A DNA stretch of 64,000 nucleotides from an uncultured Verrucomicrobia subdivision 3 bacterium (GCA_903875465.1 CAIQWB010000019.1:1-64000); one strand, 5' to 3'; shown: positions 37,497 through 48,647, counted from the first letter of the stretch. Program-made: numbers and translations. Notes: a model not told the origin generated them from the letters alone.

Positions 37497-38960
37497 TCAA
37501 TCCACTTCGCCGGTGGATGGCCGGTTCGCGTTCTCCACTTCCGAACGTCCCAGCCAATAGCAGGCCAAGGGGGCGGGGATTTTAACCACCGCCACCGCCT
37601 GGCCCGCTGCCACCAGTGGCAGCACCCCAAAGTCCATGACATCCCTGGTAATGACATAGCCCCGGCTTACCTGGCGTTCCGCGCAGAACTGTTGCAGGCC
37701 TTTTAATTCACCTGCCCCAGTGGACTGTGATCGGTACTTCACTTCAAACGGGACAAGCCGCCCGTTGATGGTGGCGATTATATCCACCTCATAATCCTTC
37801 TTTCCCCGCCAATAATTGAAAGCCACACTTTGGTCGTAATAGCGGGTGGCGATATGCTTAAAAAAGGCCGTTTCCACCGCCACGCCCAGCGCCCCGTCAT
37901 CCGCCAGCAGAGACAAGCCTTTGAGCATCACACTCGGTGCGATGGCCGCATCTGCCAGGTAAACTTTGTATCGCGCCCGCAGGATTTCCTGCCCATAACC
38001 AAACGGGGCCAACCGGTGGATCAGGTGGGTGTTTTCCAGCAAGGAGATGAAATTATTGGCTGTGGGTTTTTTAACTTGGAGATTTTGGCAGAGCACCGTC
38101 ATGTCCAGCAACCCACCATCGTGCAGGCACAAATATAAAAAGGTTTGCTCCAGTTCCAATACTCGTCGCACCCCAAACAAAGCAGTCATGTCCCGCTTGA
38201 GCACCTTGTCCACGATATCCTCACGCAGGAGTTTTTGCGCCCGGGTAATATTTTCCACCATCGCCGTCTGGGGAAATCCTCCACGTAATAAATACTCGTG
38301 GAAATGCGCCACCAGCCCCCGGCCTTCCTCACCGGTTCGGGCAAATTGCGCGGGTGTCCACGCGAACAACTGGGTGAACGATCCCACGGCTGGCAAGGCC
38401 GGCCCGGAGACGTTTTTTATTTGCAGATATTCATAAAAGGACAATGTGGCCAATGGCAGTGTGTGCCACCGGCCCACCCCGGACTCCTGGCCGGCGATCA
38501 CCAGGGGCGTGGCCGAACCCGTCACCGCGATTCGCCGGTTTTTTTGGAAATCAACCTGGTGTTTCAACCAAGTCTGCCAGTCTTTCGTATATTGAATCTC
38601 ATCCAAAAATAAATACTCAATGCCTTCACGCACCGGTTCGATTTCCCGCCATAGATTGATCAGGCCATCCAAGCCGGCCAGCTTGACCAAAGGATGATCG
38701 AAGGTGGCGTAAAGGATTTTCGCTGGCGGTACGCCGCTATCAATCAATGCCTCCACGGTCTGCAACAGCAAGGTCGTCTTGCCCACCTGCCGGGCACCCG
38801 AAATCAGTAGCGCCCGGTGCGCGGGTGGCTTGGTCATCCAAGCCAGCACTTGGGCAAATGCCGCCCGCCGCCACTTCGGTAGATCGCCGATTCGGCTATC
38901 CCGCCACCAGGGATTATATTGACTAAGCACCGACATCAATTCCGTTTTCGATGCGATCAT
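37497..38960 (-). CDS. AAA-type ATPase with DUF4143 domain
   Basis: A 487-residue protein. The N-terminal ATPase has Walker A GARQVGKTTLL and Walker B EYLFLDEIQYTKDW, followed by sensor RRIAVTGSATP. The C-terminal half (YEVDIIATINGRLVPFEVKY) is a nuclease-like DUF4143 fold containing the D...EVK motif. Members are widespread, mobile-looking genes of unclear role, sometimes proposed as toxin-antitoxin or defence ATPases. It is inserted, in opposite orientation, between trpF (15 nt from its stop) and trpB. Its upstream region (38961-39060) is strikingly AT-rich, which suggests acquisition by transfer. Confidence 0.9.
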   Translation of the reverse strand: MIASKTELMSVLSQYNPWWRDSRIGDLPKWRRAAFAQVLAWMTKPPAHRALLISGARQVGKTTLLLQTVEALIDSGVPPAKILYATFDHPLVKLAGLDGLINLWREIEPVREGIEYLFLDEIQYTKDWQTWLKHQVDFQKNRRIAVTGSATPLVIAGQESGVGRWHTLPLATLSFYEYLQIKNVSGPALPAVGSFTQLFAWTPAQFARTGEEGRGLVAHFHEYLLRGGFPQTAMVENITRAQKLLREDIVDKVLKRDMTALFGVRRVLELEQTFLYLCLHDGGLLDMTVLCQNLQVKKPTANNFISLLENTHLIHRLAPFGYGQEILRARYKVYLADAAIAPSVMLKGLSLLADDGALGVAVETAFFKHIATRYYDQSVAFNYWRGKKDYEVDIIATINGRLVPFEVKYRSQSTGAGELKGLQQFCAERQVSRGYVITRDVMDFGVLPLVAAGQAVAVVKIPAPLACYWLGRSEVENANRPSTGEVD

Positions 38961-39169
38961 GCAATAAATAACAGTTAATAGACTATTTTAAGTAAAGTAT
39001 ATATTACTAAAAACACCTATTTTAGCTAATTATTTAATTTAACGGTCAAAATGGCGAACCCTTGGCATGGTGCGGCGAGTTGAGAATTCAAGCTGGATAC
39101 CCAGACCCCCTTGCCAGCGGAGGCAAATTAATTCGTTGCGTCGGCGGCTTAATCCGCGAGAATTAGGCT
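38961..39169. promoter_or_regulatory. AT-rich divergent promoter region
   Basis: Between the ATPase gene (minus) and trpB (plus). Bases 38961-39050 are mostly A and T (AGTATATATTACTAAAAACA and similar), in sharp contrast with the GC-rich flanks. It likely belongs to the ATPase gene's imported segment. The half nearer trpB is of ordinary composition. Confidence 0.5.
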
Positions 39170-40384
<1,215 letters not shown>

Positions 40385-40389
40385 CTATC

Positions 40390-41697
40390 ATGCCCGGCAA
40401 GCTGGCAACTCGCCATCCGCTGCGTCAGGTGAAGCACACGCTCCGGACGCTGAGTGAAAAGCATATGGAACGACACCGGCCCACCGGGCGGGAGTTTGCG
40501 TTTGCGGATCGGGTGGATTACTTGAACGCCGCTGCGTGGGACCAGGTGACCCAGGGGGGGAGCCTGTTTCTGCGCCGGGAGGTGCTGCGGGTGCTGGAAC
40601 AGCATGGACCGGACAATGTGGCACCCCGCTATGCCATGATTTACCGGGAGGAAACCCCGGTGGCCGCCGTGGCCGCCCAGGTCGTTGCCATCACGGGCCA
40701 GCAATTTCACCGGGAAAATGGCAGTGAGCCCCTGCCGCCGCGCTCCCGCAATCTCTTAAAGCGCGCGCTGACCCCCGCCGCCAAAATCGCGGCTGCCCGG
40801 ATCAACGAGCGCCTGCTGGTTACCGGCAATCTCATGTCCTGGGGCTTTAATGGCATCGCCCTGGCCCCGCAGGAAAACCCGGAGGCCCTTTGGCCGGCGA
40901 TTGCCGAGGCACTGTATCGCATCCGCCGGGCGGAGCGCCTGGCCGGGCAGACCAATTTCGTGATGGTCAAGGACGTGCCGGACACGACCGGCGGGCTGGA
41001 AGCCATCCGGCGCTTTAGTTATCGCCCCCTGGAGACCGAGCCGAACATGGTCCTGAGCCTCAATCCCCACTGGCGAAATTACGACGACTATTTGTCGGCA
41101 TTGGATGCCAAGTACCGCCGCAATGCCCGGGACCAGCTCAAGAAGCTCACCGCCGCCGGCTGTGTGATTGAATCATTAACGGATCTGAAACCGCACACGC
41201 GCCGGTTGCACGAATTGTATATGGCGGTGCATCAGAATGCCTCCGTGCGCCTGGTCACGCTGCCGGAAACGTACCTGCCGAGCCTCGCCACGACCCTGGG
41301 CGATCAGTTTCGCTGCAACATCGTCCGGCGGGGCGAGGAGATTCTGGGGTTTGTGACCAGCTTGCGCGATGGGCCCACCGCCATTGCCTATTACATCGGT
41401 TTTGACCGCGCCGCGGCGGCGGCGGGCCTGCCCATTTATTTGCGCTTGCTCCACTCCACCATTGGCGATGCCATGGCCTGGGGCTGCACCCGCCTCTCCC
41501 TCGGGCGCACGGCCTTGGAACCCAAAGCCGCGCTGGGGGCGAAACCGGAGACCCTGAACGTGTGGCTGCGCCATCGCGTCCCGGTCTTTAACTGGTTGCT
41601 GCGGGGTGTCATGGGTTCGGTGACGCATGATGAGGCTCCGGAGCGAAACCCTTTTAAGCTGGCGGTGGAAGGTTCCGTGCCACCGGCTGGTGTTTGA
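40390..41697 (+). CDS. GNAT/FemAB-like acyltransferase
   Basis: A 435-residue cytoplasmic protein with a FemAB/GNAT architecture: a C-terminal acetyltransferase_6-like domain (about 230-400) with YRRNARDQLKKLTAAGCVIE, EEILGFVTSLRDGPTAIAYYIGFD and DAMAWGCTRLSLGRTALEPK. Family members transfer amino acids or acyl groups to peptidoglycan, lipids or peptides; this substrate is unknown. It follows trpB by 5 nt, so it is co-transcribed with it, in the place where trpA is usually found. It is followed after one nucleotide by the GH28 gene. Confidence 0.82.
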   Translation: MPGKLATRHPLRQVKHTLRTLSEKHMERHRPTGREFAFADRVDYLNAAAWDQVTQGGSLFLRREVLRVLEQHGPDNVAPRYAMIYREETPVAAVAAQVVAITGQQFHRENGSEPLPPRSRNLLKRALTPAAKIAAARINERLLVTGNLMSWGFNGIALAPQENPEALWPAIAEALYRIRRAERLAGQTNFVMVKDVPDTTGGLEAIRRFSYRPLETEPNMVLSLNPHWRNYDDYLSALDAKYRRNARDQLKKLTAAGCVIESLTDLKPHTRRLHELYMAVHQNASVRLVTLPETYLPSLATTLGDQFRCNIVRRGEEILGFVTSLRDGPTAIAYYIGFDRAAAAAGLPIYLRLLHSTIGDAMAWGCTRLSLGRTALEPKAALGAKPETLNVWLRHRVPVFNWLLRGVMGSVTHDEAPERNPFKLAVEGSVPPAGV

Positions 41698-41698
41698 T

Positions 41699-43003
41699 AT
41701 GAAAATGCTACTCCCCCACCGTCTGTTTGTCGCTGGCCTTTGGTTTGTCCTCGCCACCCGGCTGCCCGCGGCGGTCAACCCCGCCCTGCCCGTCATCCCC
41801 ACCCGGGTTGTGGCGATCACGCATTTTGGGGCGGTGGGCGACGGGGTGATCACCAATACGGCCGCGTTGCAAGCGGCGATTGACGACACCCGGGCGGCGG
41901 GCGGTGGCACGGTGGAAGTTCCCGCCGGGGTGTTTTTGTGCGGGCCCGTCACGCTGGCCAGTAATCTGCGGTTGCAACTGGATGCCGGGGCCGTTTTACG
42001 CCTGCTGCCGTTGGACAAATATCCCGGCGGCACGGTGAGCCCGGCTAATTTTCTGAGTGGCAGCGGCTTGCACGACGTGGCGATTGGGGGCCCGGGGATG
42101 ATTGATGGGCAGGGGGTGCCGTGGTGGCCGCTGGCGAAGGAGAAGCGGGCGCACCGGCCGCGGCTGATTGCGCTCGCCGCCGCCCAGCGCCTGTTGATTG
42201 AACAGGTGACCCTCACGAACTCGCCGATGTTCCACATTGCCATCAGCGGGCATTCCGGCAACGTCACGGTGCGGGGTGTGACCATTCGCGCCAATCCCTC
42301 CACCGATCCGGTGAATCCCGGGCACAACACGGATGCCTGCGATGTGAGCGGCACCAACATTCTCATTCAAGATTGCAACGTCAGCGTGGGGGACGACAAT
42401 TTCACCTGCGGCGGGGGCACTTCGGATGTGTTGATCACGAATTGCACGTACGGTTACGGGCATGGCGTTTCCGTGGGCAGTTACACGCACAGCGGCGGGG
42501 TTTCGAATATCACCGTTATTAACTGCACCTTTAACAACACGGAGGCGGGCATCCGCATCAAATCGGACCGGGATCGCGGCGGGCTGGTGCAGCACATGGC
42601 CTACCTGAACCTGAGCATGACGAATGTGGGCATTCCCATTTTGATTTATGCGGCGTATACCAATGCCAATCCGGTGTACCGCGCGCTGGCCCGGCTGACC
42701 CCGGCCCAGGCGGCGGCGTATCCGGCGGCGGACATCGGCGAACGCACCCCGATTTACCGGGACCTGGTGTTCAGCAATCTCACGGCCACGGTCCAGCCGG
42801 GCCGCCGGGCGGGCCTGATCTGGGGGCTGCCGGAAATGGCCATCACCAATATTTTATTGCAGCAGGTGCACATCACGGCGGACCGCTCGTTCGGGGTTTA
42901 TGACGCGCAACAGGTGCGGGTGGTGGATTCGGAGATTCGCACGCCGGAGGGGGTGCCGCCGTGGGCGGTCACGAATTCCGACCTGGTGCCGGGGCCGCGC
43001 TAG
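41699..43003 (+). CDS. Secreted glycoside hydrolase family 28 (polygalacturonase-like)
   Basis: A 434-residue protein from the ATG at 41699 (MKMLLPHRLFVAGLWFVLATRLPAAV, signal peptide). It is a right-handed beta-helix with the GH28 catalytic signatures: NTDACDVSGT (Asp), SVGDDNFTCGGG (Asp-Asp pair), GYGHGVSVGS (His) and AGIRIKSDRDRGG (Arg-Lys). It should hydrolyse pectin-type galacturonides or related sugars outside the cytoplasm. It begins right after the GNAT-like gene, and converges with fabH 13 nt downstream. Together with the secreted esterase, it points to plant polysaccharide use. Confidence 0.94.
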   Translation: MKMLLPHRLFVAGLWFVLATRLPAAVNPALPVIPTRVVAITHFGAVGDGVITNTAALQAAIDDTRAAGGGTVEVPAGVFLCGPVTLASNLRLQLDAGAVLRLLPLDKYPGGTVSPANFLSGSGLHDVAIGGPGMIDGQGVPWWPLAKEKRAHRPRLIALAAAQRLLIEQVTLTNSPMFHIAISGHSGNVTVRGVTIRANPSTDPVNPGHNTDACDVSGTNILIQDCNVSVGDDNFTCGGGTSDVLITNCTYGYGHGVSVGSYTHSGGVSNITVINCTFNNTEAGIRIKSDRDRGGLVQHMAYLNLSMTNVGIPILIYAAYTNANPVYRALARLTPAQAAAYPAADIGERTPIYRDLVFSNLTATVQPGRRAGLIWGLPEMAITNILLQQVHITADRSFGVYDAQQVRVVDSEIRTPEGVPPWAVTNSDLVPGPR

Positions 43004-43016
43004 CCGGCCGGCGGGC

Positions 43017-44042
43017 TCACCATTCAATCACCGAGGCACCCCAGGTCAGGCCCGCGCCGAAAACGACGAGCAGGATGAGGTCGCCGCGCTGGATATTCCC
43101 GGAGGCAACGGCTTCATCGAGGGCAATGGCGACGGACGCGGCGGAGGTGTTGCCGTATTTGTCCAGGTTGACGAAGACTTGTTCGGGTTTGGCGCCCAGG
43201 CGGCTGCCGACGGCCTCAATAATGCGGAGGTTGGCCTGATGCGGGATGAGGCACTTGATTTGGGAAATATTGAGGCCGCAACGGTTGAGGGCTTCCGTGG
43301 CGGCGCTGCACATGGCCTGGACGGCGTTTTTAAAAGTTTCCTTGCCCGTCATGCGCAGATAATGCTGTTTGGCGGCGACGGATTCCAAGGTGGCGGGGCA
43401 GCGGCTGCCGCCGCCGGGCATGGAGAGGAGGTCGGCTTTCTGGCCATCGGCCCCGAGGACGGAGGTGAGGAGGCCAGCGGAGTTTTCCCGGTGTTGCAAA
43501 ATGGCCGCGCCGGCGCCATCGCCAAAGAGGACGCAGGTGTTGCGATCGGTCCAGTCCACAATGGAGGAGATTTTTTCCGCCCCGATCACGAGCACGGTGT
43601 CGTAGGTGCGGGACATGACAAATTGCATGCCAAGCTCGAGACCATAAATGAAGCCGGAGCAGGCGGCTTCGAGGTCAAAGGCGGGAACATTGCGGATGCC
43701 CAGCTTGTGCTGCACGATGCAGGCGGTGTTGGGAAAGGGCATGTCCGGCGTGATGGTGGCCACGATAATGAGCTGGAGCTGGCTGGCGGTGACGCCCGCC
43801 ATGGCCATGGCCCGTTCGGCGGCCTTGACGGCCATGTCCGAGGTGAATTCATCGGCGGCGGCGATGCGGCGTTCCTTGATGCCGGTGCGGGTGGTGATCC
43901 ATTCATCACTGGTTTCCACGAGCTTTTCGAGGTCGGCATTGGTCAGCACCCGTGCGGGCACATAGGAACCGACACCGGTAATGGAGCAGGAACGGCCGAC
44001 AAAGGCATGCCGGGCCCGGGGATTGGTGAATTCAACACTCAT
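43017..44042 (-). CDS. fabH: 3-oxoacyl-ACP synthase III
   Basis: A 341-residue protein that condenses acetyl-CoA with malonyl-ACP to start fatty acid synthesis. The triad is visible: Cys in LEAACSGFIYGLE, His in LIPHQANLRIIEA and Asn in KYGNTSAASV. The N-terminal ITGVGSYVPARVLTN and WITTRTGIKERRI are typical. Its ATG overlaps the stop of plsX by 4 nt, so it is translationally coupled as the last gene of coaD-yceD-rpmF-plsX-fabH. Confidence 0.97.
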   Translation of the reverse strand: MSVEFTNPRARHAFVGRSCSITGVGSYVPARVLTNADLEKLVETSDEWITTRTGIKERRIAAADEFTSDMAVKAAERAMAMAGVTASQLQLIIVATITPDMPFPNTACIVQHKLGIRNVPAFDLEAACSGFIYGLELGMQFVMSRTYDTVLVIGAEKISSIVDWTDRNTCVLFGDGAGAAILQHRENSAGLLTSVLGADGQKADLLSMPGGGSRCPATLESVAAKQHYLRMTGKETFKNAVQAMCSAATEALNRCGLNISQIKCLIPHQANLRIIEAVGSRLGAKPEQVFVNLDKYGNTSAASVAIALDEAVASGNIQRGDLILLVVFGAGLTWGASVIEW

Positions 44043-45079
44043 GAGGCGGTCGGAATGGGGGCTTGAGCGGCGGCGAGGGCGACGTTGGCGCGGGCGATTT
44101 CCTGGATAATGGTTTGATTAACCTGGTGTTGCAGGGCTTCCACGGCAACGCGAACGGCACTGGCCACGGCTTTTTCGCGGGCCGAGGCGTGGGCTTTAAA
44201 AACCGCGCCACTGAAACCCAGGAGGGGTGCGCCGCCGTACACTTCAGGATCCATGCGCCGGCGGAGGGTCCGAAAGGCTTCTTTGGCCAGATAGGCACCG
44301 ATCTTCCGCTTGGTGTTTTGGGTGAGCTCCCGTTTGAGCATGGAGAACATGGCCAAGGCGAGGCTTTCGGCGGTTTTCAGGACGATATTACCCACAAAGC
44401 CATCGCAAACCACCACATCCACATGATCCTTGAACAGATCGTGGCCTTCGACATTACCAATGAAATTCAGGTCGAGCTGTTTGCACAGGCGGAAGGCTTC
44501 GAGGGTGAGTTCATTGCCCTTGGAATCTTCCGTGCCAATGCTGAGCACGCCCACGCGCGGTTTGGCGTGGCCGAGGACTTCCCGGGAATAGACGCTGCCC
44601 ATGACAGCAAATTGGGCCAGATGGCAGGGTTTGCATTCGATGTTGGCGCCGGCATCCAGCAGCACAAATTCATTCCCCTGGCGGGGAATGACCGTGGCAA
44701 TGCAGCCCCGGTCCACACCGGCAACCCGGCCAACCTTGAAGGTGGCGGCAGCAAAGATACCACCGGTGTTACCGAGGGAAATCAGGGCGTCGGCCTTGCC
44801 GTCATGAACCAATTCCGAAGCGCGAACGATGGAGCTATCCCGTTTTTTGCGAAGGGCAACCACGGGTTTATCCTCCATGGTGATGACCTCGGAGGCATGG
44901 ACCACCTTCATGCGGTGGTCGCGAAAACCCCGTTCGGGCAATGCGGCATGAATGGCGGCCTGATCCCCAACCAAATAAAGCGCGGAGATTTTTTTATTGT
45001 TTTCGAGGGCCATGCGGGCACCCTCAATCACCACTCCGCAGCCGTGGTCGCCACCCATCACATCCACTGCAATTCGCAT
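44039..45079 (-). CDS. plsX: Phosphate acyltransferase PlsX
   Basis: A 346-residue protein from the ATG at 45079 (MRIAVDVMGGDHG), the classic PlsX start. It converts acyl-ACP to acyl-phosphate for phospholipid synthesis. Conserved segments include DAGANIECKP, GHDLFKDHVDVVVCDGFVGNI-type and GAPLLGFSGAVFKAHASA. It is followed by fabH with a 4-nt overlap and preceded by rpmF, the standard order in many bacteria. Confidence 0.97.
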   Translation of the reverse strand: MRIAVDVMGGDHGCGVVIEGARMALENNKKISALYLVGDQAAIHAALPERGFRDHRMKVVHASEVITMEDKPVVALRKKRDSSIVRASELVHDGKADALISLGNTGGIFAAATFKVGRVAGVDRGCIATVIPRQGNEFVLLDAGANIECKPCHLAQFAVMGSVYSREVLGHAKPRVGVLSIGTEDSKGNELTLEAFRLCKQLDLNFIGNVEGHDLFKDHVDVVVCDGFVGNIVLKTAESLALAMFSMLKRELTQNTKRKIGAYLAKEAFRTLRRRMDPEVYGGAPLLGFSGAVFKAHASAREKAVASAVRVAVEALQHQVNQTIIQEIARANVALAAAQAPIPTAS

Positions 45080-45119
45080 AGACGAAGGAAAGCGGAAATC
45101 AACCCGCACCCCGGCGCAG

Positions 45120-45308
45120 TTAAGCGCCTGCTGAGATCGTCAGTACCTGGCGGCCTTTGTAAAAACCACAGGCCGGGCACACCCGGTGCGGCATATACGG
45201 TTGCGCGCATTGGGGACAGGTGCTGATTTGCGGCAATTTGAGCACGCTGTTATAAGCACGGCGCATACGCTGCCGGCTCCGAGAAGGTTTACGCTTTGGA
45301 ACGCCCAT
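45120..45308 (-). CDS. rpmF: 50S ribosomal protein L32
   Basis: A 62-residue zinc-binding ribosomal protein. MGVPKRKPSRSRQRMRRAYN is the usual basic N-terminus. The zinc ribbon CPQC...CPAC (CPQCAQPYMPHRVCPACGFY) has all four cysteines. It lies between yceD and plsX, where it is usually found. Confidence 0.97.
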   Translation of the reverse strand: MGVPKRKPSRSRQRMRRAYNSVLKLPQISTCPQCAQPYMPHRVCPACGFYKGRQVLTISAGA

Positions 45309-45325
45309 AAATTATCTTTGTCTGA

Positions 45326-45808
45326 CTACAGTTTCAGTTTGTTTAGCTCCGCCCAGGCGGACACTTTCAGTTCAGGCTTTTCCCCGGCTGCGGGGGCCTG
45401 TTTTTCACTCGTTTTCTTTAAACCGGCGCATTCCGGTTTGCACAACGGATGTTGCGGAAATTCGAGTATCATATCTTCCCGCAGAAACGGAGTCAAGTCC
45501 ACGTTATCGTTGTCCATGGTCACCGCCTCGTCGCCGGTCAGGGGCAGATGAATGGTGAGCTCAGCCAGATTCAAGAGCTGGGTAAAGCGTTGCAAGCACC
45601 GAACACATTCACAATCCAGCGTCGCCTGGAGCTGGCCGCGGACCAGAAGGGCGTCCTCGACCATGGCAACCTCCAGGTCATAGGCAACGGGCTGGGTGAT
45701 TTGAAACATGGCATCCTGCAGGCCGAAGTCGAGTTCAGCGGGGGAGAGGTCGCCTTGTAAAAACAAGGTTTCCTGGGAGAGGAGACGCAGATTGACGATT
45801 AAGGCCAT
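45326..45808 (-). CDS. yceD: DUF177/YceD-family protein
   Basis: A 160-residue protein, homologous to E. coli YceD and plant DUF177 proteins needed for 23S rRNA accumulation. The signature is CECVRCLQRF, with Cys pairs further on (HPLCKPECAGL), giving a CxxC...CxxxC type metal-binding layout. The acidic segment DLTPFLREDMILEFPQ is typical. Its gene is 17 nt upstream of rpmF, as in many bacteria. Confidence 0.92.
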   Translation of the reverse strand: MALIVNLRLLSQETLFLQGDLSPAELDFGLQDAMFQITQPVAYDLEVAMVEDALLVRGQLQATLDCECVRCLQRFTQLLNLAELTIHLPLTGDEAVTMDNDNVDLTPFLREDMILEFPQHPLCKPECAGLKKTSEKQAPAAGEKPELKVSAWAELNKLKL

Positions 45809-45820
45809 GGCAATAAGGGA

Positions 45821-46312
45821 TTAAAGCGGGGTGCCGGGGGCAAATTTCGCCTGCAAGGCGGTCTGGACATGCTCCGGCACAAAGACAGCGACATCACCGC
45901 CCAGGCGGGCGATTTCCTTGACGATGCGGGAGCTGAGGAAGGTGTAGGTATCCTTGGGCATCATGAAAATGGTTTCCACATTTTCATTGAGCTTGCGGTT
46001 CATCAGGGCCAGTTGGAATTCGAATTCAAAGTCGGAGACGGCGCGCAAACCGCGCACGATGGACTGGGCTTTTTGGCGAACGACATAATTCACCAGCAAT
46101 CCCTCAAAGGTGTCCGCTTCGACGTTGGGGAGATGGCCGATGGATTTTTTTACCAATGCGAGACGTTCCGCCAGGCTAAACAGCGGGTGTTTGTCTTCAT
46201 TCTTGGCCACGGCCACGACCACGCGGTCAAATAACTTGGCCGCCCGTTGCACCACGTCCAAATGGCCATTGGTGATGGGATCAAAACTGCCGGGATAAAT
46301 CGCCGTGCGCAC
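45821..46312 (-). CDS. coaD: Phosphopantetheine adenylyltransferase
   Basis: A 163-residue nucleotidyltransferase of CoA synthesis, acting on 4'-phosphopantetheine. TAIYPGSFDPITNGHLDVVQRA has the catalytic TxGH-like His. SIVRGLRAVSDFEFEFQLALMNRKL and FLSSRIVKEIA are diagnostic. It heads the minus-strand cluster yceD-rpmF-plsX-fabH, with 12 nt to yceD. Confidence 0.97.
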   Translation of the reverse strand: MRTAIYPGSFDPITNGHLDVVQRAAKLFDRVVVAVAKNEDKHPLFSLAERLALVKKSIGHLPNVEADTFEGLLVNYVVRQKAQSIVRGLRAVSDFEFEFQLALMNRKLNENVETIFMMPKDTYTFLSSRIVKEIARLGGDVAVFVPEHVQTALQAKFAPGTPL

Positions 46313-46355
46313 AAATGGAGATTACCCATTGGGCCGGAAATGACGAGCAAGAAAA

Positions 46356-48647
46356 TCAGGGGGAGGGTGGGGTCTGCCAGGGGACTTCGAAAATCCGGAC
46401 GGCTGTGCGAATGCCTTTCACCGTGACGGCCGGCAACTCGACACACGTGGCGGCGAGAGCCGGGTCGGCCCGCAGCAAGTGGCCGTGGGTGACTTCGCTG
46501 ATGATAATGCGTCCACTGCCCGAAACCCCTTCGAGGCGGCTGGCCAGGTTGACGTCACGGCCGAAAATCGTGTAATTGGCGATGTGTTCGCCAGAGCCCA
46601 TCAAACCCACGATAACCGTGCCGGTATTGATGCCCGTTCCCAATTGCAAGGCGCGCAGCGGTGGTTTGGGCGGCAATCCGCTGGCGATCCGCCCGCGGTT
46701 TTCCACTTCGCGAGTCTGGTTTTCCGCCTGGCGGGCTTCGTTTAACTGGCGGATGGCGCGCTGGGCATCGACGGCGGCGCGCACACAACCCAGGGCGTGT
46801 TCGGCGTTGCCCAGTGGGGCGCCCCAAAAGGCCATGACGCAATCGCCGATGTATTTATCGAGGGTGCCGCCATGGGCGATCACGGCATCAGCCACCTTGG
46901 TGAGATACATGTTCACGGTAGCGAGGGTTTCCCGGGCAGATTCATCGTAGCACTGTTCGGCGGCGGCCCCGGTGAGCTGATGCTGGCGGACATATTCCAC
47001 GGAGTTTTCCTGCATTTCATCCGTGAGGGTGGTGAACCCGCGGATGTCGGCAAAAAAGACGGTGACTTCACGGCGGCTGCCGACCATGGAAAATTTCTCC
47101 GAGGCCAGCAATTCGTTCACGACATCCGGCGAGACAATTTTGGAGAACACGGATTTGACGCGGCGCTTTTCGCGTTCTTCAATCATGACCAAATAAACAA
47201 TCAGCAAACCGTGTTCGACCAGCATGGCGCCCACGACGGGGTAGAACAGGGGCAGCCAGTAGCGCCAGGCAATATAGGCGAAAAAACAAACGGCCACATA
47301 TGCCAAGACCAGGCCGGCCACGGCAAGACTGGCGTAGATGATCCGGGTGCGCCATTGCCAAGTGACCCAAGCCACGGTGATGGCTAACAACGTCATGATG
47401 CCGAGTTCCGCGGATAGCGGGGCGCGATGGATGAAGTGGCCGGTGATGACCGAGTTGGCCACGTTCCAGTAAGTGCTCACGAGCAGCGTGTCGTTTTCCA
47501 GCGGAGTGGCGCCGCGGTCGGTCAGGTCATTGCCCTCAGCGGCGGAGCCAACGATGACCAACTTGCCGCGAAAATCATCGCGCAGGCCGTTAGTTTCGCC
47601 CTCGGCGCGATGTTTGTGCTGGTAGAGGAGTTGTTCGATGGGTTCCTGCTCAATACGGGGATCCGTATGGGTCAAACGCCAGTCCACATAGAAAAAGCCA
47701 TCCGCATCGATGGGGATGATTCGTTCAAGACCCGCACGGCCATGGAGGATGATGCGGCCATGGGGACGGTCGATGATGGCGTGGTTCAAGTCCAGATGGA
47801 GTTCCTGAGCCGCCAATTGGACGCCCATCTGCCAGATGCGTTCCTCAGAGAAAGCCGGGGCTTTGGCGGGCAATCCGGCGGGCAAGGGATCTCCCACCAA
47901 ATCAGCCAGTTGGAAGTTGTTCTCCGCATCCACCGGGAGGGTCACAATGTTGGTGGTGCCGTTTTGGGGCAGCAGAATCTTACCAGGCAGGAAGGCGGCC
48001 CGCTTTAAATCCAAGTCAATTTCCGGATCCGCCGCCGCCTTGGCAATGACGGGATGCCAGCGCCGTTGCAGGTGAAAAGCCCGGACGCGCCGCAGGGTGC
48101 CATCCGAGTCCTTTTCAGTGGAGACATCGCCGACAGCGAGGGCATTGGTGACGAACAAGTCGGGGGGGGAAATTTGCGGGGTGGCAGCGATGAGCACATT
48201 GCCGGACTGCCGGGAGGTGCGGGCAAAAAAATCGTCGGATTCCAGATATTTGCCATCGGGAAGTGCCACCATGGGGTGGTCGTTGCGCAATTCGCCGAAG
48301 AGGACGTCAAAACCCACCGCCCGGGCACCCTGGGCACTGAGTTCCTCCACCAAACGGCCGTAAACGAGGCGGGGCCAATAGAGGCCGTAATGATAATTCA
48401 AATAGCGGTCATTTTTGATCGCATCAATGCTGGAATCCTCCATGGCCACAAAAGCCAGATTGGTGGCGGCGGGGGCGGGAAAATGGAGGGCCATTTGCAC
48501 CCGCCAGTCGAAGGTAATTTGTTCCAAGCGCTCCAGCCCGGCCCAGCGGGGAAAGTAGTAAGGCAGCAGCAGCCGCACGGCAAACACGAGCAGCAAAACC
48601 ACCAGAGCCAGCAGGACTGGGGTGCGCTTAAGCGGTTGGAGCTTCAC
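46356..48647 (-). CDS. CHASE2-domain class III adenylate/guanylate cyclase
   Basis: A 763-residue membrane protein. After an N-terminal membrane helix (VLLALVVLLLVFAVRLLLPYY) comes a large extracytoplasmic CHASE2 sensor domain (about 40-400), then two to three membrane helices and a cytoplasmic class III cyclase domain: VTVFFADIRGFTTLTDEM (metal Asp), YIGDCVMAFWGAPL (second Asp), and INTGTVIVGLMGSG then YTIFGRDVNLASRLE. It should make cAMP or cGMP in response to an external signal. It follows the FecR gene. Two cyclic-nucleotide-binding-like domains occur in the protein at 56865-58613. Confidence 0.93.
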   Translation of the reverse strand: MKLQPLKRTPVLLALVVLLLVFAVRLLLPYYFPRWAGLERLEQITFDWRVQMALHFPAPAATNLAFVAMEDSSIDAIKNDRYLNYHYGLYWPRLVYGRLVEELSAQGARAVGFDVLFGELRNDHPMVALPDGKYLESDDFFARTSRQSGNVLIAATPQISPPDLFVTNALAVGDVSTEKDSDGTLRRVRAFHLQRRWHPVIAKAAADPEIDLDLKRAAFLPGKILLPQNGTTNIVTLPVDAENNFQLADLVGDPLPAGLPAKAPAFSEERIWQMGVQLAAQELHLDLNHAIIDRPHGRIILHGRAGLERIIPIDADGFFYVDWRLTHTDPRIEQEPIEQLLYQHKHRAEGETNGLRDDFRGKLVIVGSAAEGNDLTDRGATPLENDTLLVSTYWNVANSVITGHFIHRAPLSAELGIMTLLAITVAWVTWQWRTRIIYASLAVAGLVLAYVAVCFFAYIAWRYWLPLFYPVVGAMLVEHGLLIVYLVMIEEREKRRVKSVFSKIVSPDVVNELLASEKFSMVGSRREVTVFFADIRGFTTLTDEMQENSVEYVRQHQLTGAAAEQCYDESARETLATVNMYLTKVADAVIAHGGTLDKYIGDCVMAFWGAPLGNAEHALGCVRAAVDAQRAIRQLNEARQAENQTREVENRGRIASGLPPKPPLRALQLGTGINTGTVIVGLMGSGEHIANYTIFGRDVNLASRLEGVSGSGRIIISEVTHGHLLRADPALAATCVELPAVTVKGIRTAVRIFEVPWQTPPSP